NCBI GenBank assembly: GCA_023362775.1
Contig: JALMGJ010000006.1
Location: 57,557,001-57,621,000 of the forward strand
From: Charina bottae
Lineage: Eukaryota > Chordata > Lepidosauria > Squamata > Charinaidae
DNA length: 64,000 bases
Reading direction: 5' to 3'
Below, piece after piece: positions 20,772 to 32,639 of this stretch. Made by a program: the position numbers and the translations under genes. Position 1 is the first letter of the stretch. Each line of letters opens with the position of its first letter. The notes beneath the pieces were generated by a model, which was not told the DNA's origin, did not search any database, and saw only the letters and a program-made list of their open reading frames with translations.

Positions 20772-21091
20772 CAGAGCTTTCCAAACTGTGTGTCGGGACA
20801 CGTTAGTGTGTCAGCTGCAGTGTCTGGGTGTGTCGCAGCTGCTGCTGCCTCCGAGCCCTGCCAGGATTCCACGCAGGTCCTAGTGCCTGCCTTGTGCCTT
20901 GCTGCCTCCAAACCTGCTGTGATTCCGCGCAGGTCCTAGTGCCTGCCTTGTGCCTTGCTGCCTCCAAACCTGCCCTGCCAGGATTCCGCGCAGGTCCTAG
21001 TGCCTGCGTTGTGCCCTGCTGTAAGAGCGTGTCACGAAATGATGCATGTCTAAAAAGTGTGTCACCAACATGAAAAGTTTGCAAAGCTCTG
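20772..21091. mobile_element. hAT MITE with internal minisatellite
   Basis: The ends are CAGAGCTTTCCAAACTGTG and AGTTTGCAAAGCTCTG. The 8-bp duplications CCCTACAC (20764-20771) and CCCTAAAC (21092-21099) differ at one base. Inside are three copies of a unit of about 56-61 bp starting at GATTCC (20865, 20921, 20982) and containing CGCAGGTCCTAGTGCCTGC. Open frames on both strands follow this repeat and are not genes. Confidence 0.88.
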
Positions 21092-21176
21092 CCCTAAACC
21101 ATCTGATTAACTAATCAGATGATTATTATTGTTAATATTAGATGAACCAATGGAGAGGGAAAAGAAATAAAGTTTA

Positions 21177-21690
21177 ATGGAGGAAATAATCTTTAAGAAA
21201 GGGCAATTTAGAGGAAAAGGAAAAATAAGAGCAGGAGAAGAAGAGTGGAGAAAGAGAAAAAAAGGAAACAGCACACCTGTGAAAGAAACATCACTTTATC
21301 ATCTTTCCCAACAGCCAAGAATATACAAACAGAACAAGCAAATTTCTATTTTGGAAGCAGAGATAATGATCTTTAACAACCTGGATAATACACATGCATG
21401 AAATAGGAAAACATAAGAAAATGAATATACATAAAATATTCTTCTGCAGCAAGAACTTAAAGAAGTAAGATATTTTTCAGTGTCCATATGATTATAAACT
21501 TATTTCTGAGTACCAGAATAAAACAAAGATGGCATAAACCCGAGGAAGTGTTGAAGATTCTTCTTTCAATCAGCAATTCTTGCATCCTTGAATTTTTTCT
21601 GTGTGGCTGAATTTTCTTAGTGAAATTGGGGGAAAGACTTTTATTATGAGATTTTTTATTTCCCATTTACGTAATTACAAGAACAGTTTG
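21177..21690. other. AT-rich stretch, nothing recognised
   Basis: Purine-rich start (GGAAAAGGAAAAATAAGAG) then AT-rich. Short open segments lack family motifs. Confidence 0.4.
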
Positions 21691-21699
21691 GGCTTTCTG

Positions 21700-22790
21700 T
21701 AGAATTTCTTTCCGCATAGCAAATCTAACGTACATCACAATAAATGCTCAGGGTTTATCAACTGTATGAAAAGAGGCAGCTGAAATGCAGTGGCCAGACT
21801 TCTTGATATATAGAAGATAATCTTCTGGCAGAGGCAATACTACTAAGATCAAAGTTTAAGTAAAGTAAACTGGCAGGACTTCCTTGGCTTTTTTCCAGAA
21901 TTCCAATGTCACATATATTGGCCCAATGAGGAATGAGATTCCAGAGCTTTTCTTTTGTCCTAAAGATTCTTTATAACCTCTAGAAATCAATTATACAACC
22001 TTCCAGCTGAGACATTTTGTTCACAGCAGCATCTAATCTGGAATTTACGCTATTAACTGTGTCTTTAGTAGCTTTTGCATCATCTCTCAAAGAGAATAGT
22101 AATCACATCATTCTTAATAGCTGCTTGAAACTGTTACCTTAGAGGGGGAATATGGTTGCACAAATTTCTTGAGCATTATCCAAGTGGATAATGAATAAGA
22201 CATTTCTGATAATCAAAATATACTATGCCTGTTTCTGGTTCCAAAAGTATCAATTAACATAACTACCTGGATGAAAAATGTTGGGAGTGCCAGAGAATGT
22301 TGATACCTGCTGGATTCTGCCTATTTTCTGTTAAAGCAATTATATAAATTAAAAACCTATATTATCAGAACTTTGACACCGCTTTATAAAGTCTGAGCTG
22401 AGTGCACAGTATTTAGAAGAACTGTAATTTATGGGCCAAGGTAGTTGTTAAAGAAATAGGTTTATAGTTGTAACAGTAAGATACTTACCTGGCTTAGGAA
22501 GAATCATAATAGTTTTCTCATTGAAATAAAGTGGCAAGAGTCTATATGAAAAACCTCTGACATATATTTCCATTGTACTAGGAGATAGGAACCCATTCTT
22601 TCTATACAATCAACTAGAAAAGCATCAAGACCAGGATCCTCCTCCAATTCTATCCATTCAATTATGGCCACAATTTATTGAACAGGAGGAGGCATAGTGA
22701 AGTTAGTAACCAGGTTTTGTGATAGCCATTATAGTCTCATATTCTGTTTAAAAAGTCCAATCATGATGATATTGATGAGAAATTGGAAGA
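21700..22790 (-). pseudogene. degenerate L1 ORF2 reverse transcriptase fragment
   Basis: On the minus strand the translation near 22640-22480 contains PGLDAFLVDCIERMG and then NEKTIMILPKPGK, resembling the conserved L1 RT entry (PGxDGF ... IxLIPKPGK). Just downstream comes YNYKPISLTTTLAHK, like SYRPISLLN. Stops and frameshifts are frequent. The limits are estimates, since sequence on either side drifts to unrecognisable. Confidence 0.6.
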
Positions 22791-24274
22791 CTACAATTTA
22801 CAATAAAATGTTAAAAATTGTTGCTTAATTATCTGGAATCTGGATATACAACAATTTCCGTTCCCATTTTTAAAACTTGGATAACGCACACCTATAGTTT
22901 GAAAGAGACTTCAGTCCCTTGTTAATTCCTTGTTAAAAAGAAAACTGCCATTAAAATTAATTAATATTAGTGCTGAGTACTGCAAAATATAGACAGTTGT
23001 TGATCTGTGTTGAGTATATATTTATTTGTATAGAAACAGTCTAGAACCTTCCCCCCAAAAGTTGGAAAAGTTGAAGATAAATAGTTTGCCAGCCTGAATT
23101 GAAAGTAGGTACAACTGTAAAACATGGAGGGTCAGTTCTCCAAAAAGAATTCAGCAGGAACTTCATTAGTAGGAAATTGATCTCTGGACTGCATTTGAGG
23201 ACAAAAATGACTGGGTACATAATAAAATTGTGAAACCTCAAATGCATTTCTAAAATTATTTATTTATTACAATTGTTTTTATATTTCCCCAGTCACACAG
23301 CTCTGTGTGGTTTACATTATTGGACCTCCTAAATTACTTCTGAGAAGAACATAATAAAGGACTCATTCTTTCCCCATGTAATGAATCCAGTAGGTCAGGT
23401 TTTCAAATCTCATGGCAAATTTGAGAAACTTCACAATAAATGGCCAAAGTTAATTAGCCATATGAAAAAGAGAGATTGGAACTCAATGGATTTTCTCAAT
23501 ATCTATCTGATAATCATCAAGTATTAGTGCTCCTATGAAAAGATCAGAAGTTCTCTTCTAGAATTCCTACCACAGATAAATTTGACTGACAAGATGGAGA
23601 TTCCAGGTACATGACATTGTCATGAATAAACCTTATGAAATTAGTAATAAATGTTTCAACAGATGATCTGTAACTTTCCATCCAAGATATTTTGTTTCAG
23701 AATTAACAGAAGTTTTAATTTGTGTTTATTACTCCTCCTCACAATGCTGTAAGGAAAAATTCTTCATCCTACTCAGTTTCTGTGGTAATTCCTGTAAGTA
23801 GTTCATGGTTGATTTGGAGGATTTTTCAGATCCTTGCCTTGCTGAAACATCCAACTTCTTTTCAGATTCAATTTCTTCATGACCATGGGAGATTAGTTTC
23901 TAAAATATGCTGATATTTAGTTGAAAGCATTCTTACTTCAACCCATACAATATCACCTATGCCACTTCCTGCCACACAAAACCAAAGCGTAATAGAGCCA
24001 ATGCTTAACATTTGGCAATATTTATTTTCTTCAAATGCTTTACCCTTTTTTCTCCAAATGTATGTGTAGTTGTGGCCAAAGAGATAATTTTTTATTTCAT
24101 CTGTCCAAAGCATTTAGTTCCAAAGCATTTCAGCCTTACCAAGCTTTTATTTTCTTTACTTTTGTGATGAGGTTGGAGAGAATATTTTTTTTCTCACAAC
24201 TCTCCCTTCCAGATCATTGTCGTGATCAAAACTTGTTTCTTTAGAAGCAGCATCAAAACTTTGCTGTAGTCATG
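22791..24274. other. old AT-rich sequence, no gene recognised
   Basis: Possibly more eroded L1 on the minus strand, but no motif is clear enough to call. Confidence 0.35.
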
Positions 24275-24282
24275 CTTTACAC

Positions 24283-24498
24283 CAGGGGTGGGCAACGTCA
24301 GGCCCGCCTGCAAACCCCTCCCCTTCCACACAATTGGCTCCTGCCCGCAAACCCCACCCCCCAGTGCTTGTGATTGGCTCCCGCCTGCAAACTCCAGCCC
24401 CCGGTCCACGGAAATCCCAGAAACCCCACCCCCCACCCCCGGTCCCCGGTTATAAATATCCAAATGGCCCTTGGCAGAAAAAAGGTTCCCCACCCCTG
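24283..24498. mobile_element. hAT MITE, short copy of the 18841 family
   Basis: Terminal repeats CAGGGGTGGGCAACGT and CCCCACCCCTG with an exact 8-bp duplication CTTTACAC (24275-24282 and 24499-24506). Compared with 18841-19108 it lacks about 50 bp near the left end but shares the CCAAT/GC-type interior. Confidence 0.9.
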
Positions 24499-24763
24499 CT
24501 TTACACGAACAGCCTGATTTTGAAGGTTGGAGTATATACTACAGTAATTATTTTCTGTTTTCTGATACAATGCAGGGAAGGTCTATATAACTCATTATCA
24601 CTATCTTTTAGTAATCATGTTTTGCTGCATATGATTTTGCTTTACATTTCAACAAAATTTTACCTGATATTTTAACAAAAGGAAGATTCTTATCATATGC
24701 TCATTTGAGATAGATATTTCCCTTGTTTGTTAGTCATTTTAATTGTTCTGTCTTATTGTCCTA

Positions 24764-27700
24764 CACCCCTTCATGGATCACTGCCTTGTCGTGGCGAAGG
24801 GGCTTGCGTAACTCAATGAAGTCAGGTCAAGAAGAACAGGTCATGACGGAGAGTTCTGACAAAACGTGGTCCAAAACTGGAGGAGGGAATGGCAAACCAC
24901 TCCAGTATCCTTGCCAAGAAAACCCATGGACAGTATCAAAAGGCTAAAAGATATGACGCCGGAAGATGAGCCCCTCAGGTCGGAAGGTGTCCAAAATGCT
25001 ACTGGGGAAGAGCGGAGGGCAATTCCGAGTAGCTCCAGAAAGAGTGAAACGGCTGGGCCAAAGCCGAAAGGACGCTCAGTTGTGGATGTGTCTGGAAGTG
25101 GAAGGAAAGTCCAATGCTGTAAAGAACAATATTGCATAGAAACCTGGAATGTAAGATCTATGAATCAAGGTAAGCTGGATGTGGTCAAACATGAGATGAC
25201 AAGATTGAACATCGACATCTTGGGAATCAGCGAACTAAAATGGACAGGAATGGGTGAATTTAATTCAGGAGACCATTATATATACTACTGTGGGCAAGAA
25301 TCCCTTAGAAGAAATGGAGTAGCTCTCATAGTCAATAAAAGAGTGGGAAAGGCAGTACTGGGGTACAACCTCAAAAACGACAGAATGCTTTCAGTTTGAA
25401 TCCAAGGCAAACCATTCAACATCACAGTGATCCAAGTCTATGCCCCAACCACTGATGCCGAGGAAGCTGAAGTTGACCGGTTCTATGAAGACCTACAACA
25501 CCTTCTAGAACTAACACCAAAAAAAGATGTCCTTTTCATCATAGGGGACTGGAATGCTAAAGTAGGAAGTCAAAAAATAACCGGAATAACAGGCAAGTTT
25601 GGCCTCGGAGTACAAAATGAAGCACGGCAAAGGCTAATAGAGTTTTGCCAAGAGAACACGCTGGTCATAGCAAACACTCTTTTCCAACAACACAAGAGAC
25701 GACTCTACACATGGACATCACCAGATGGTCAATACCGAAATCAGATTGATTATATACTTTGCAGCCAAAGATGGAGAAGCTCTATACAATCAGCAAAAAC
25801 AAGACCTGGAGCTGACTGTGGCTCAGATCATGAGCTTCTTATCGCAAAATTTAGGCTTAAATTGAAGAACGTAGAGAAAACCACTAGACCACTCAGGTAT
25901 GACCTAAATCATATCCCTTATGAATATACAGTGGAGGTGAGGAATAGATTTAAAGGATTTGATCTGGTAGACAGAGTGCCTGAAGAACTATGGATGGAGG
26001 TTTGTAACATTGTACAGGAGGCAGCAACTAAAACCATCCCAAAGAAAAAGAAATGCAAGAAAGCAAAGTGGCTGACTGATGAGGCTTTACAAATAGCTGA
26101 GGAAAGAAGGGAAGCAAAAGGCAAGGGAGAAAGGGAAAGATATAAACAACTGAATGCAGAATTCCAGAGAATAGCAAGGAGAGATAAGAAGGCCTTCTTA
26201 AATGAACAATGCAAAGAAATTGAGGAAAACAATAGAATGGGGAAGACTAGAGATCTCTTCAAGAAAATCGGAGATATCAAGGGAACGTTTTGTGCAAAGA
26301 TGGGCATGATAAAGGACAAAAAAGGCAGGGACCTAACAGAAGCGGAAGAGATTAAGAAGAGGTGGCAAGAATACACAGAAGAACTATACAAGAAAGATCT
26401 TAATATCCCTGATAAATACGATGGTGTGGTCACTGACCTTGAGCCGGACATCCTAGAAAGTGAAGTCAAGTGGGCCTTAGGAAGCATTACTAACAACAAA
26501 GCTAGCGGAGAAGACAGTATCCCAGCTGAGCTATTTAAAATCCTAAAAGATGATGTTGTTAAAGTGCTGCACTCAATATGCCAACAAATTTGGAAAACTC
26601 AACAGTGGCCACAGGATTGGAAAAGGTCAGTTTACGTTCCAATTCCAAAGAAAGGCAATGCCAAAGAATGTTCAAACTACCGTACAATTGCGCTCATTTC
26701 ACATGCTAGCTAGGTTATGCTCAAAATCCTACAAGCTAGGCTTCAGCAGTATGTGAACCGAGAACTACCACAAGTGCAAGCTGGGTTTCGAAGAGGCAGA
26801 GGAACTAGAGATCAGATTGCCAACATTCGCTGGATCATGGAAAAAGCAAGAGAGTTCCAGAAAAACATCTACTTCTGCTTCATTGACTACGCTAAAGCCT
26901 TTGATTGTGTGGATCACAACAAACTGTGGCAAAGTCTTAAAGAGATGGGAGTACCAGACCACCTTACCTGTCTCCTGAGAAACCTGTATGTGGGTCAAGA
27001 AGCAACAGTTAGAACCGGACATGGAACAACCGACTGGTTCAAAATTGGGAAAGGAGTACGACAAGGCTGTATATTATCACCCTGCTTATTTAACTTATAT
27101 GCAGAGTACATCATGAGAAATGCCGGGCTGGATGAATCACAAGCCGGAGTTAAGATTGCCGGGAGAAATATCAACAACCTCAGATATGCAGACGATACCA
27201 CCCTAATGGCAGAAAGTGAAGAGGAACTAAAGAGCCTCTTGATGAGGGTGAAAGAGGAGAGTGCAAAAGCTGGCTTGAAACTCAACATTAAAAAAACCCA
27301 GATCATGGCATCTGGTCCCATCACTTCCTGGCAAATAGAAGGGGAAGAAATGGAAGCAGTGACAGATTTTATTTTCTTGGGCTCCAAGATTACCACAGAC
27401 GGTGACTGCAGCCATGAAATTAAAAGACGCTTGCTCCTTGGGAGGAAAGCTATGGCAAACCTAGACAGCATATTAAAAAGCGAGACATCACCTTGCCGAC
27501 AAAGGTCCGTATAGTTAAAGCTATGGTTTTTCCAGTAGTAATGTATGGCTGTGAGAGTTGGACCATAAGGAAGGCTGAGCGCCGAAGAATTGATGCTTTC
27601 GAGCTGTGGTGCTGGAGAAGACTCTTGAGAGTCCCTTGGACTGCAAGGAGGTCAAACCAGTCAATCCTAAAGGAAATCAACCCTGACTGCTCATTGGAAG

Positions 27701-27963
27701 GACAGATGCTGAAGCTGAAGCTCAAATACTTTGGCCACCTAATGCGAAGAGAGGAGTCACTGGAAAAGACCCTGATGCTGGGAAAGACTGAAGGCAAAAG
27801 GAGAAGGGGACAGCAGAGGATGAGATGGTTAGATAGCATCACCGATGTAATGAACATGAATTTGAGTAAACTCCGAGAGACAGTGGAGGACAGGAAGGCC
27901 TGGCGTGCTATGGTCCATGAGGTCACGAAGAGTTGGACACGACTAAATGACTGAACAACAAAA
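24764..27963 (+). mobile_element. BovB/RTE LINE, near full length
   Basis: The element runs from a 5' leader (CATGGATCACTGCCTTGTCG) to the characteristic end AGTTGGACACGACTAAATGACTGA. The protein reads closely like BovB throughout, with an endonuclease and an RT. BovB is widespread in squamates and ruminants and famous for horizontal transfer. The exact 5' limit and duplications are not clear. A (TG)n-rich palindrome follows directly. Confidence 0.92.
24866..27954 (+). pseudogene. BovB endonuclease/reverse transcriptase with three lesions
   Basis: Endonuclease motifs are ETWNVRSMNQGKLD, GISELKWTG, GDWNAKVG and CGSDHELL. The RT has DYAKAFDCVDH, GVRQGCILSPCLFN and LRYADDTTLM, followed by the BovB C-terminus (CESWTIRK, ELWCWRRLLRVPWTARRSNQ). 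Three lesions break it: TGA at 25397-25399 (an Arg CGA is expected, so a CpG transition), TAG at 26711-26713, and a one-base frameshift near 27480. Otherwise about 1000 codons are conserved, so the copy is fairly young. It would prime reverse transcription at a nicked target. Confidence 0.93.
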
Positions 27964-27965
27964 AT

Positions 27966-28181
27966 GCAATTGCTCCTTCCCCTTATATAAATAAAATTTA
28001 TGTGTGTGTGTGTTTGTGTGTGTGTTTGTGTGTGTGTGTGTGTATGTATGCGTGCGTCCGTGCGTGCGTATGTATGCGTGCGTGCGTATGTATGTGTGTG
28101 TGTGTATGTATGTGTGTGTGTGTGTGTGTGTGTATTTATGTGTGTATAAATATTAAATATTTAATATTAAATATATATTAA

Positions 28182-28220
<39 letters not shown>

Positions 28221-28386
28221 TACATACATACGCACGCACGCACACATACGCACGCACGGACGCACGCATACATATACACACACACACACACACATAAATT
28301 TTATTTATTTATGTGTTATTTATATATATATATAATTATATATATATATTATTTATTTATTATTTATATAAGGGGAAGGAGCAATT

Positions 28387-28388
<2 letters not shown>
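27966..28388. repeat. large TG/CA palindrome (about 423 bp)
   Basis: The left arm begins GCAATTGCTCCTTCCCCTTA and the right arm ends with its reverse complement (28369-28388). Inside, the (TG)n/(ATGT)n array with GCGTGCGTCCGTGCGTGCG mirrors a CA array with CGCACGCACGGACGCACGC. The centre is an AT-rich segment near 28150-28175. The right arm has about 45 extra AT-rich bases (28300-28365). Such a fold-back could form a cruciform. Confidence 0.9.

Positions 28389-28390
<2 letters not shown>

Positions 28391-28432
<42 letters not shown>
28391..28432. repeat. (AT)n microsatellite
   Basis: About 20 uninterrupted AT units next to the right arm of the palindrome. Confidence 0.95.
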
Positions 28433-28437
<5 letters not shown>

Positions 28438-28499
28438 TCCCTCCCCCACAAGACAACATCCATTTAGTTATTTCCTTCCTATAACTATTTCTCTATATT

Positions 28500-28552
28500 A
28501 TAGGCAACAAACATACCTAATACTCCTTCCTCCTCCCATTTTCCCCACAAAG
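28500..28552 (-). repeat. SINE/LINE tail fragment, minus orientation
   Basis: The reverse complement (TTGTGGGGAAAATGGGAGG, then AAGGAGTATTAGGTATGTT) matches the plus-strand sequence at 56814-56862, which continues into a tail resembling common squamate short repeats. The family name is not known to me. Confidence 0.5.
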
Positions 28553-28559
28553 TTAACTG

Positions 28560-30318
28560 CAAGTTAAGATGCCCAATACTTTTCTATACTGATATACAGT
28601 ATATCTCAGCAGGATCATAATCTCTCATAAAAATCATGCACCTGAACTATGCTAGTCTATGTGACTTCAAATTATGATTGCTAAAGACACTGTAATTATG
28701 ATAACTAAAGGAACATACATTGTTTTTAAGACTCAATCATAAATGAATTAGATGTTTAAATTAGATGTTACAATGAAACTGCAGAAGTGGCCAGTCTCTC
28801 TCAATATACCATCTGAAAGTATTGGTTGCTTCAAGATTGAGAATGGATTCCCCAATCCATAACAGAAAGTGTGTAGCAGCCCCTAAGAATTTTCACCTAT
28901 GCTTCCTCTCTTTTTGGCACTGTGGGCAACCTAATAATAGGGGCAATATTGAGATGATCAAATTATCAGTACACATGCAATTGATACCTGAATGTTAAGT
29001 GGTCATCAAGAAATATAGCAGCCATGCTTTATCACTACATAAGCAAGTGCAAGCTTTGAGGAAACAGACAAGGCGGAGAAATCAGATTCTGAGGACCCTG
29101 CATGGCTCATCATTTGCCTAATGGTGAACAGGTCTTCAGGTGAATACTTGCTGATATATGTTTGATTATAGGATTTACTTTATATTCTGCATTGTTTGTG
29201 AAAGCAAACATTAATCTCCAAAAGTTGGACAGGAGAGCATGGTATAGCTTAACAAGATACTTTATTCTTTTTGGTTCCTGATGAAAGAGCTTGTGTATAC
29301 CTTCTTCCTTAGCATGCATTAAGCCAAATTTCTTCATCAATGAATAATGCATTTGGCTGGGAAAAATATTGCAGAATGCATATCAGCTCTCAACATCTTA
29401 ACATAGAGAATAACTTTACAAATTACATCAGAGCTTGGAGCATGAGAGTTTTTTCATGAGAATATATATCATTAGCTAGGAATATCACAAGGTAGAATAT
29501 TTTTGTAGAGAAGGAAATGTTTTCTTATTAATGCACAAACTGGTTCATTAAAATGCAGATGAAACCCAGGCACAATCATAAAAGTCCACACAAAGTATTT
29601 CTTCACTTTATCTACTATCTATGAATGAATTAACATTTTTCTTTCATTTTTGGCTTGGTGATGCTGATATTGGTGATGCCAAGTAGGTCAATGACATTCC
29701 TGATAATGTGATATTTCTGAAAGGTAGTGCTTTTGTATCTGTTGGCCTTGTGGGATAAACCAGGTAGGAATTACAACCAGATGAGCTAATTCTACTTTAT
29801 TGTATAGCTACATTGACAGAATCTTGCAAGTCTGAAAGTACAATTCTCTCTCCCCCACCATCTCCTTTACAACCCAAGAAACTAAAGAGGGTCTCTTCTG
29901 AGCCTCTTGCCCCACCCACTATCCAGTTGTGGGCTATGCTGTCTCTTATCTGACTGTTCCCTTGGCAGCGTCTCTTTTCCTGGTCTTCAAAGTTTTTTCC
30001 CTCATACCATTACAGTATCTGTGCCACTTGGAATCATCGTGTCATTTCAGTAGGATTCATCTGGAAGGCATTGGTGGGCTATACTGAAGTAATTTAAAGT
30101 TGTCTCTTCTGTTATTTGAGCTCAGTCTTTGAGATTCTAACCACAATTTATCATTCCTGTAGCTCAGCCCTATGTAGGTTAACCTAAAATAAAGTTGGGG
30201 TCTAGTTATTTCAGAGACCACTTGTTGCTATAAATCTGTGCCATTCTTAAAATTTTCAGGACCAGCCTCTTTTCTGAACTCTAACCAAGGGCCTATTTAC
30301 TGGGCCTTCTGTAGTACC
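28560..30318. other. no gene recognised
   Basis: Mostly AT-rich. The part at about 29780-30010 (CTTTATTGTATAGCTACATTGA, CTTGCAAGTCTGAAAG) resembles a dispersed squamate repeat, possibly an LTR, but without visible ends. Confidence 0.35.
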
Positions 30319-30326
30319 CCTTAAAG

Positions 30327-30760
30327 TAGGCTGACCATATTTCCTTGAGACAAAAATGGGACATTGGGATGGCAAAACGGGATGGGGTCTTATGTAATAT
30401 TCTGTATTCATGAAAAAGACAGGGGTCCCTGCCCCCCGGTCCGCGCGATTGGCTCCTGCCTGCAATCCCCACTCCCAGTCCCTGCAATTGGTTCCCGCCT
30501 GCAAACCCCGCCCCCTGGTCCATGCGATTGGTTCCCACCTGCATGCCCCGCCCTCCTTTGCCGTGCACTGATAGGTGGGAGGGCTTCCTCTTCCAGGCTG
30601 CCTCCAATTGGCAGCTCTGTCTTGGATCCTCCTTCCGTGCCATTCCTGCCGGGTTTAAAAAATGGGACAAAATAGAGATTTTTATCAAGACGATGGGATG
30701 GTTGAAAAATGATTAAAAAACTGGACTGTCCTGTTCAAAATGGGTCGTATGGTCAGCCTA
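30327..30760. mobile_element. hAT-like MITE (TAGGCTGACCATA family)
   Basis: The ends are TAGGCTGACCATAT and GTATGGTCAGCCTA. The flanks CCTTAAAG (30319-30326) and CCTTAAAC (30761-30768) match at seven of eight bases, which fits hAT. The interior has CCAAT-type ATTGGCTCC and GC-rich units and a segment (30550-30646) homologous to the gypsy LTR at 50720-50817. A second copy in the other orientation is at about 57999-58472. Confidence 0.8.
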
Positions 30761-30969
30761 CCTTAAACTGACAAAATTAACAAATAACAAATAATTAACA
30801 AATAACAAATAACAAAATTATACAGGAGTATAATTTTGCTGTGTAGTTTCTCTCTAGCTATACAACTGAGAATATGAGAAGACAAAGAGGTGACTTACTG
30901 TATAATGAGCAGACTGGATTTTGACATCTCCCTTAAAAAAAATAAAATAACATTGGCTATTGTATTATC

Positions 30970-31074
30970 TTCCTTTCCTTTCCTTTCCTTTCCTTTCCTT
31001 TCCTTTCCTTTCCTTTCCTTTCCTTTCCTTTCCTTTCCTTTCCTTTCCTTTCCTTTCCTTTCCTTTCCTTTCCT
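30970..31074. repeat. (TTTCC)n microsatellite
   Basis: About 21 nearly perfect TTTCC units. The open frames reading Phe-Leu-Ser-Phe-Pro repeats across it are not genes. Confidence 0.97.
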
Positions 31075-31734
31075 GTTTTAGTTCTATTCTTACTTACTTG
31101 GGAATGCAACCTATTAAATTAAGTGGGGCTGCTTCTTCTAAATCACCTTGCATTGACTTGTACAGGTGGAATAAAAAAGCAACAAATACATACAAACAAC
31201 ATATATTTTGTCACTCGTCAGTCTTGCTGCTGTTCTCCTGCAGATATCTATGTAAGGAAGACAGCAAAGATGAACATTGGCTTTTTAAAGTTTACAGAAG
31301 CACTTAATCCTTGTTCCCTGCACTATTGTATCTACCTACTGGTGCATGTGCCCAACAATGAGGGATGAGAGCTCCTATTAGTGGCTTCCTAGATACATCT
31401 AGAGGGGCCACAACATGAGACAGAAAGCTGGCTAGATCCAGCAGGGCTACTATTATTATGTTCTCATATTCTCATTGATAAAATGGCTTTTTCTCATAGG
31501 AGCTCAAGTTTTGTCTCACATCAGTTCTGCTGGTTAAGGTTAGGACTGAAGGAACTGACTCTAATTCTATTTTGCCTGCTTGTAATAATTTTGCTTACCT
31601 GACAACTCTGAGGTAGGTTAGGATTGGATATAATTTCATGGCTGAATAAGGGCTGAATTTGGGTCCTCTCAATATCAGAACAACATTTAAGCCAATATTT
31701 AACATGGACATAGTTCTTCATTTCTTGTAATTAG
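31075..31734. other. no gene recognised, possible LINE tail
   Basis: The segment at 31381-31470 (GAGGGGCCACAACATGAGAC ... GATCCAGCAGGGCTACTATT ... ATGTTCTCATATTCTC) resembles the 3' end of an old CR1/L3-type repeat, with low certainty. Confidence 0.35.
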
Positions 31735-31864
31735 GTATTTTTACCGATTATTAATGTTATTTATGGTTTTTTTAATTGATTTTAAACTTTTATTGTGAAC
31801 CGCCCAGGGTCCCTCCTTGTGAGGGAGATGGGCGGGATAGAAATGTGATAAATAAATAAATAAA
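31735..31864 (+). mobile_element. L2-type LINE 3' tail fragment
   Basis: The sequence GTGAACCGCCCAGGGTCCC ... GAGGGAGATGGGCGGGATAG followed by (AAAT)n is the same tail that ends the L2 copy at 55110-55170. Only the tail is present, as expected from 5' truncation. Confidence 0.8.
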
Positions 31865-32639
31865 TCAATTTATTGGATTCTAGCAGACACAGGTTGATTG
31901 GCTAGAAAATTTAGAGCCTTAACTTGGTCCTGGTAAGTGAATATATTCAGAGAGTACAGCAACTACTTCTATTAATTTTATTGTACACGAGGGGTGTATG
32001 CTTGTTTACTCTGAACTGAAGAAATTCTGTGCTAGAATCCAGCAACTAGATTAGTGGCCTTGGGTGTGGTCTCAAAAGACTTCTAAAAATTGTAACTCTT
32101 AATATCATAGAAGGAAAACATTTTTCCAATCTCTGGAACAAGAATTCAACCAAGCCCAATTCAGGCAATGTGTTGATGTTTAGGACCCATCATGCACACC
32201 AACAGTGGTGAGCAGCCACACTCCTCTTTATATCATGCTGTGGTGTCAATTGTGCATGGCTGTTTGCAGTGAGAAAGGCTTCCACATGAACATGAAAAAG
32301 GTCCTGTTTGGATCACCCTAGTCCCCCAGAAGATTCTAGCTGAAGTTTGGAGTTGTTCAGGATTCTGCTGTGTAATTGGAAGCTCAAATGGCAGATGCAG
32401 CCAGAAGTGCCTTTGCCCAGCTTAAGCTGAGGTACCATCCAGTTCAAAATTGATAACACTGCAAGATAGAAAATATTAGGTTTCTCTGGCAATTTAATCT
32501 TTACAGTCAGCTAAAACAAATAAACAGATCTTCAAAACCCCCTCCCTTCTCTACCATAAAACTATTAGAATAGAGTAAAAGCAGTAGATCATAATTCTCC
32601 TTAGAGTTAATCTAAGGGACACTAGAGGGAACTAAAGGA
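31865..32639. other. no gene recognised
   Basis: Unique-looking sequence with no domains or repeats that I can name. Confidence 0.4.

Noticed and set aside
20803..21084. 93- and 81-codon frames on opposite strands
   Set aside because: They follow the 56-61 bp minisatellite in the MITE 20772-21091.
25918..27926. Minus-strand frames of 100-190 codons
   Set aside because: Antisense shadows of the BovB protein.
30890..31307. Phe-Leu-Ser-Phe-Pro repeat frames
   Set aside because: Translation of (TTTCC)n, no independent coding support.
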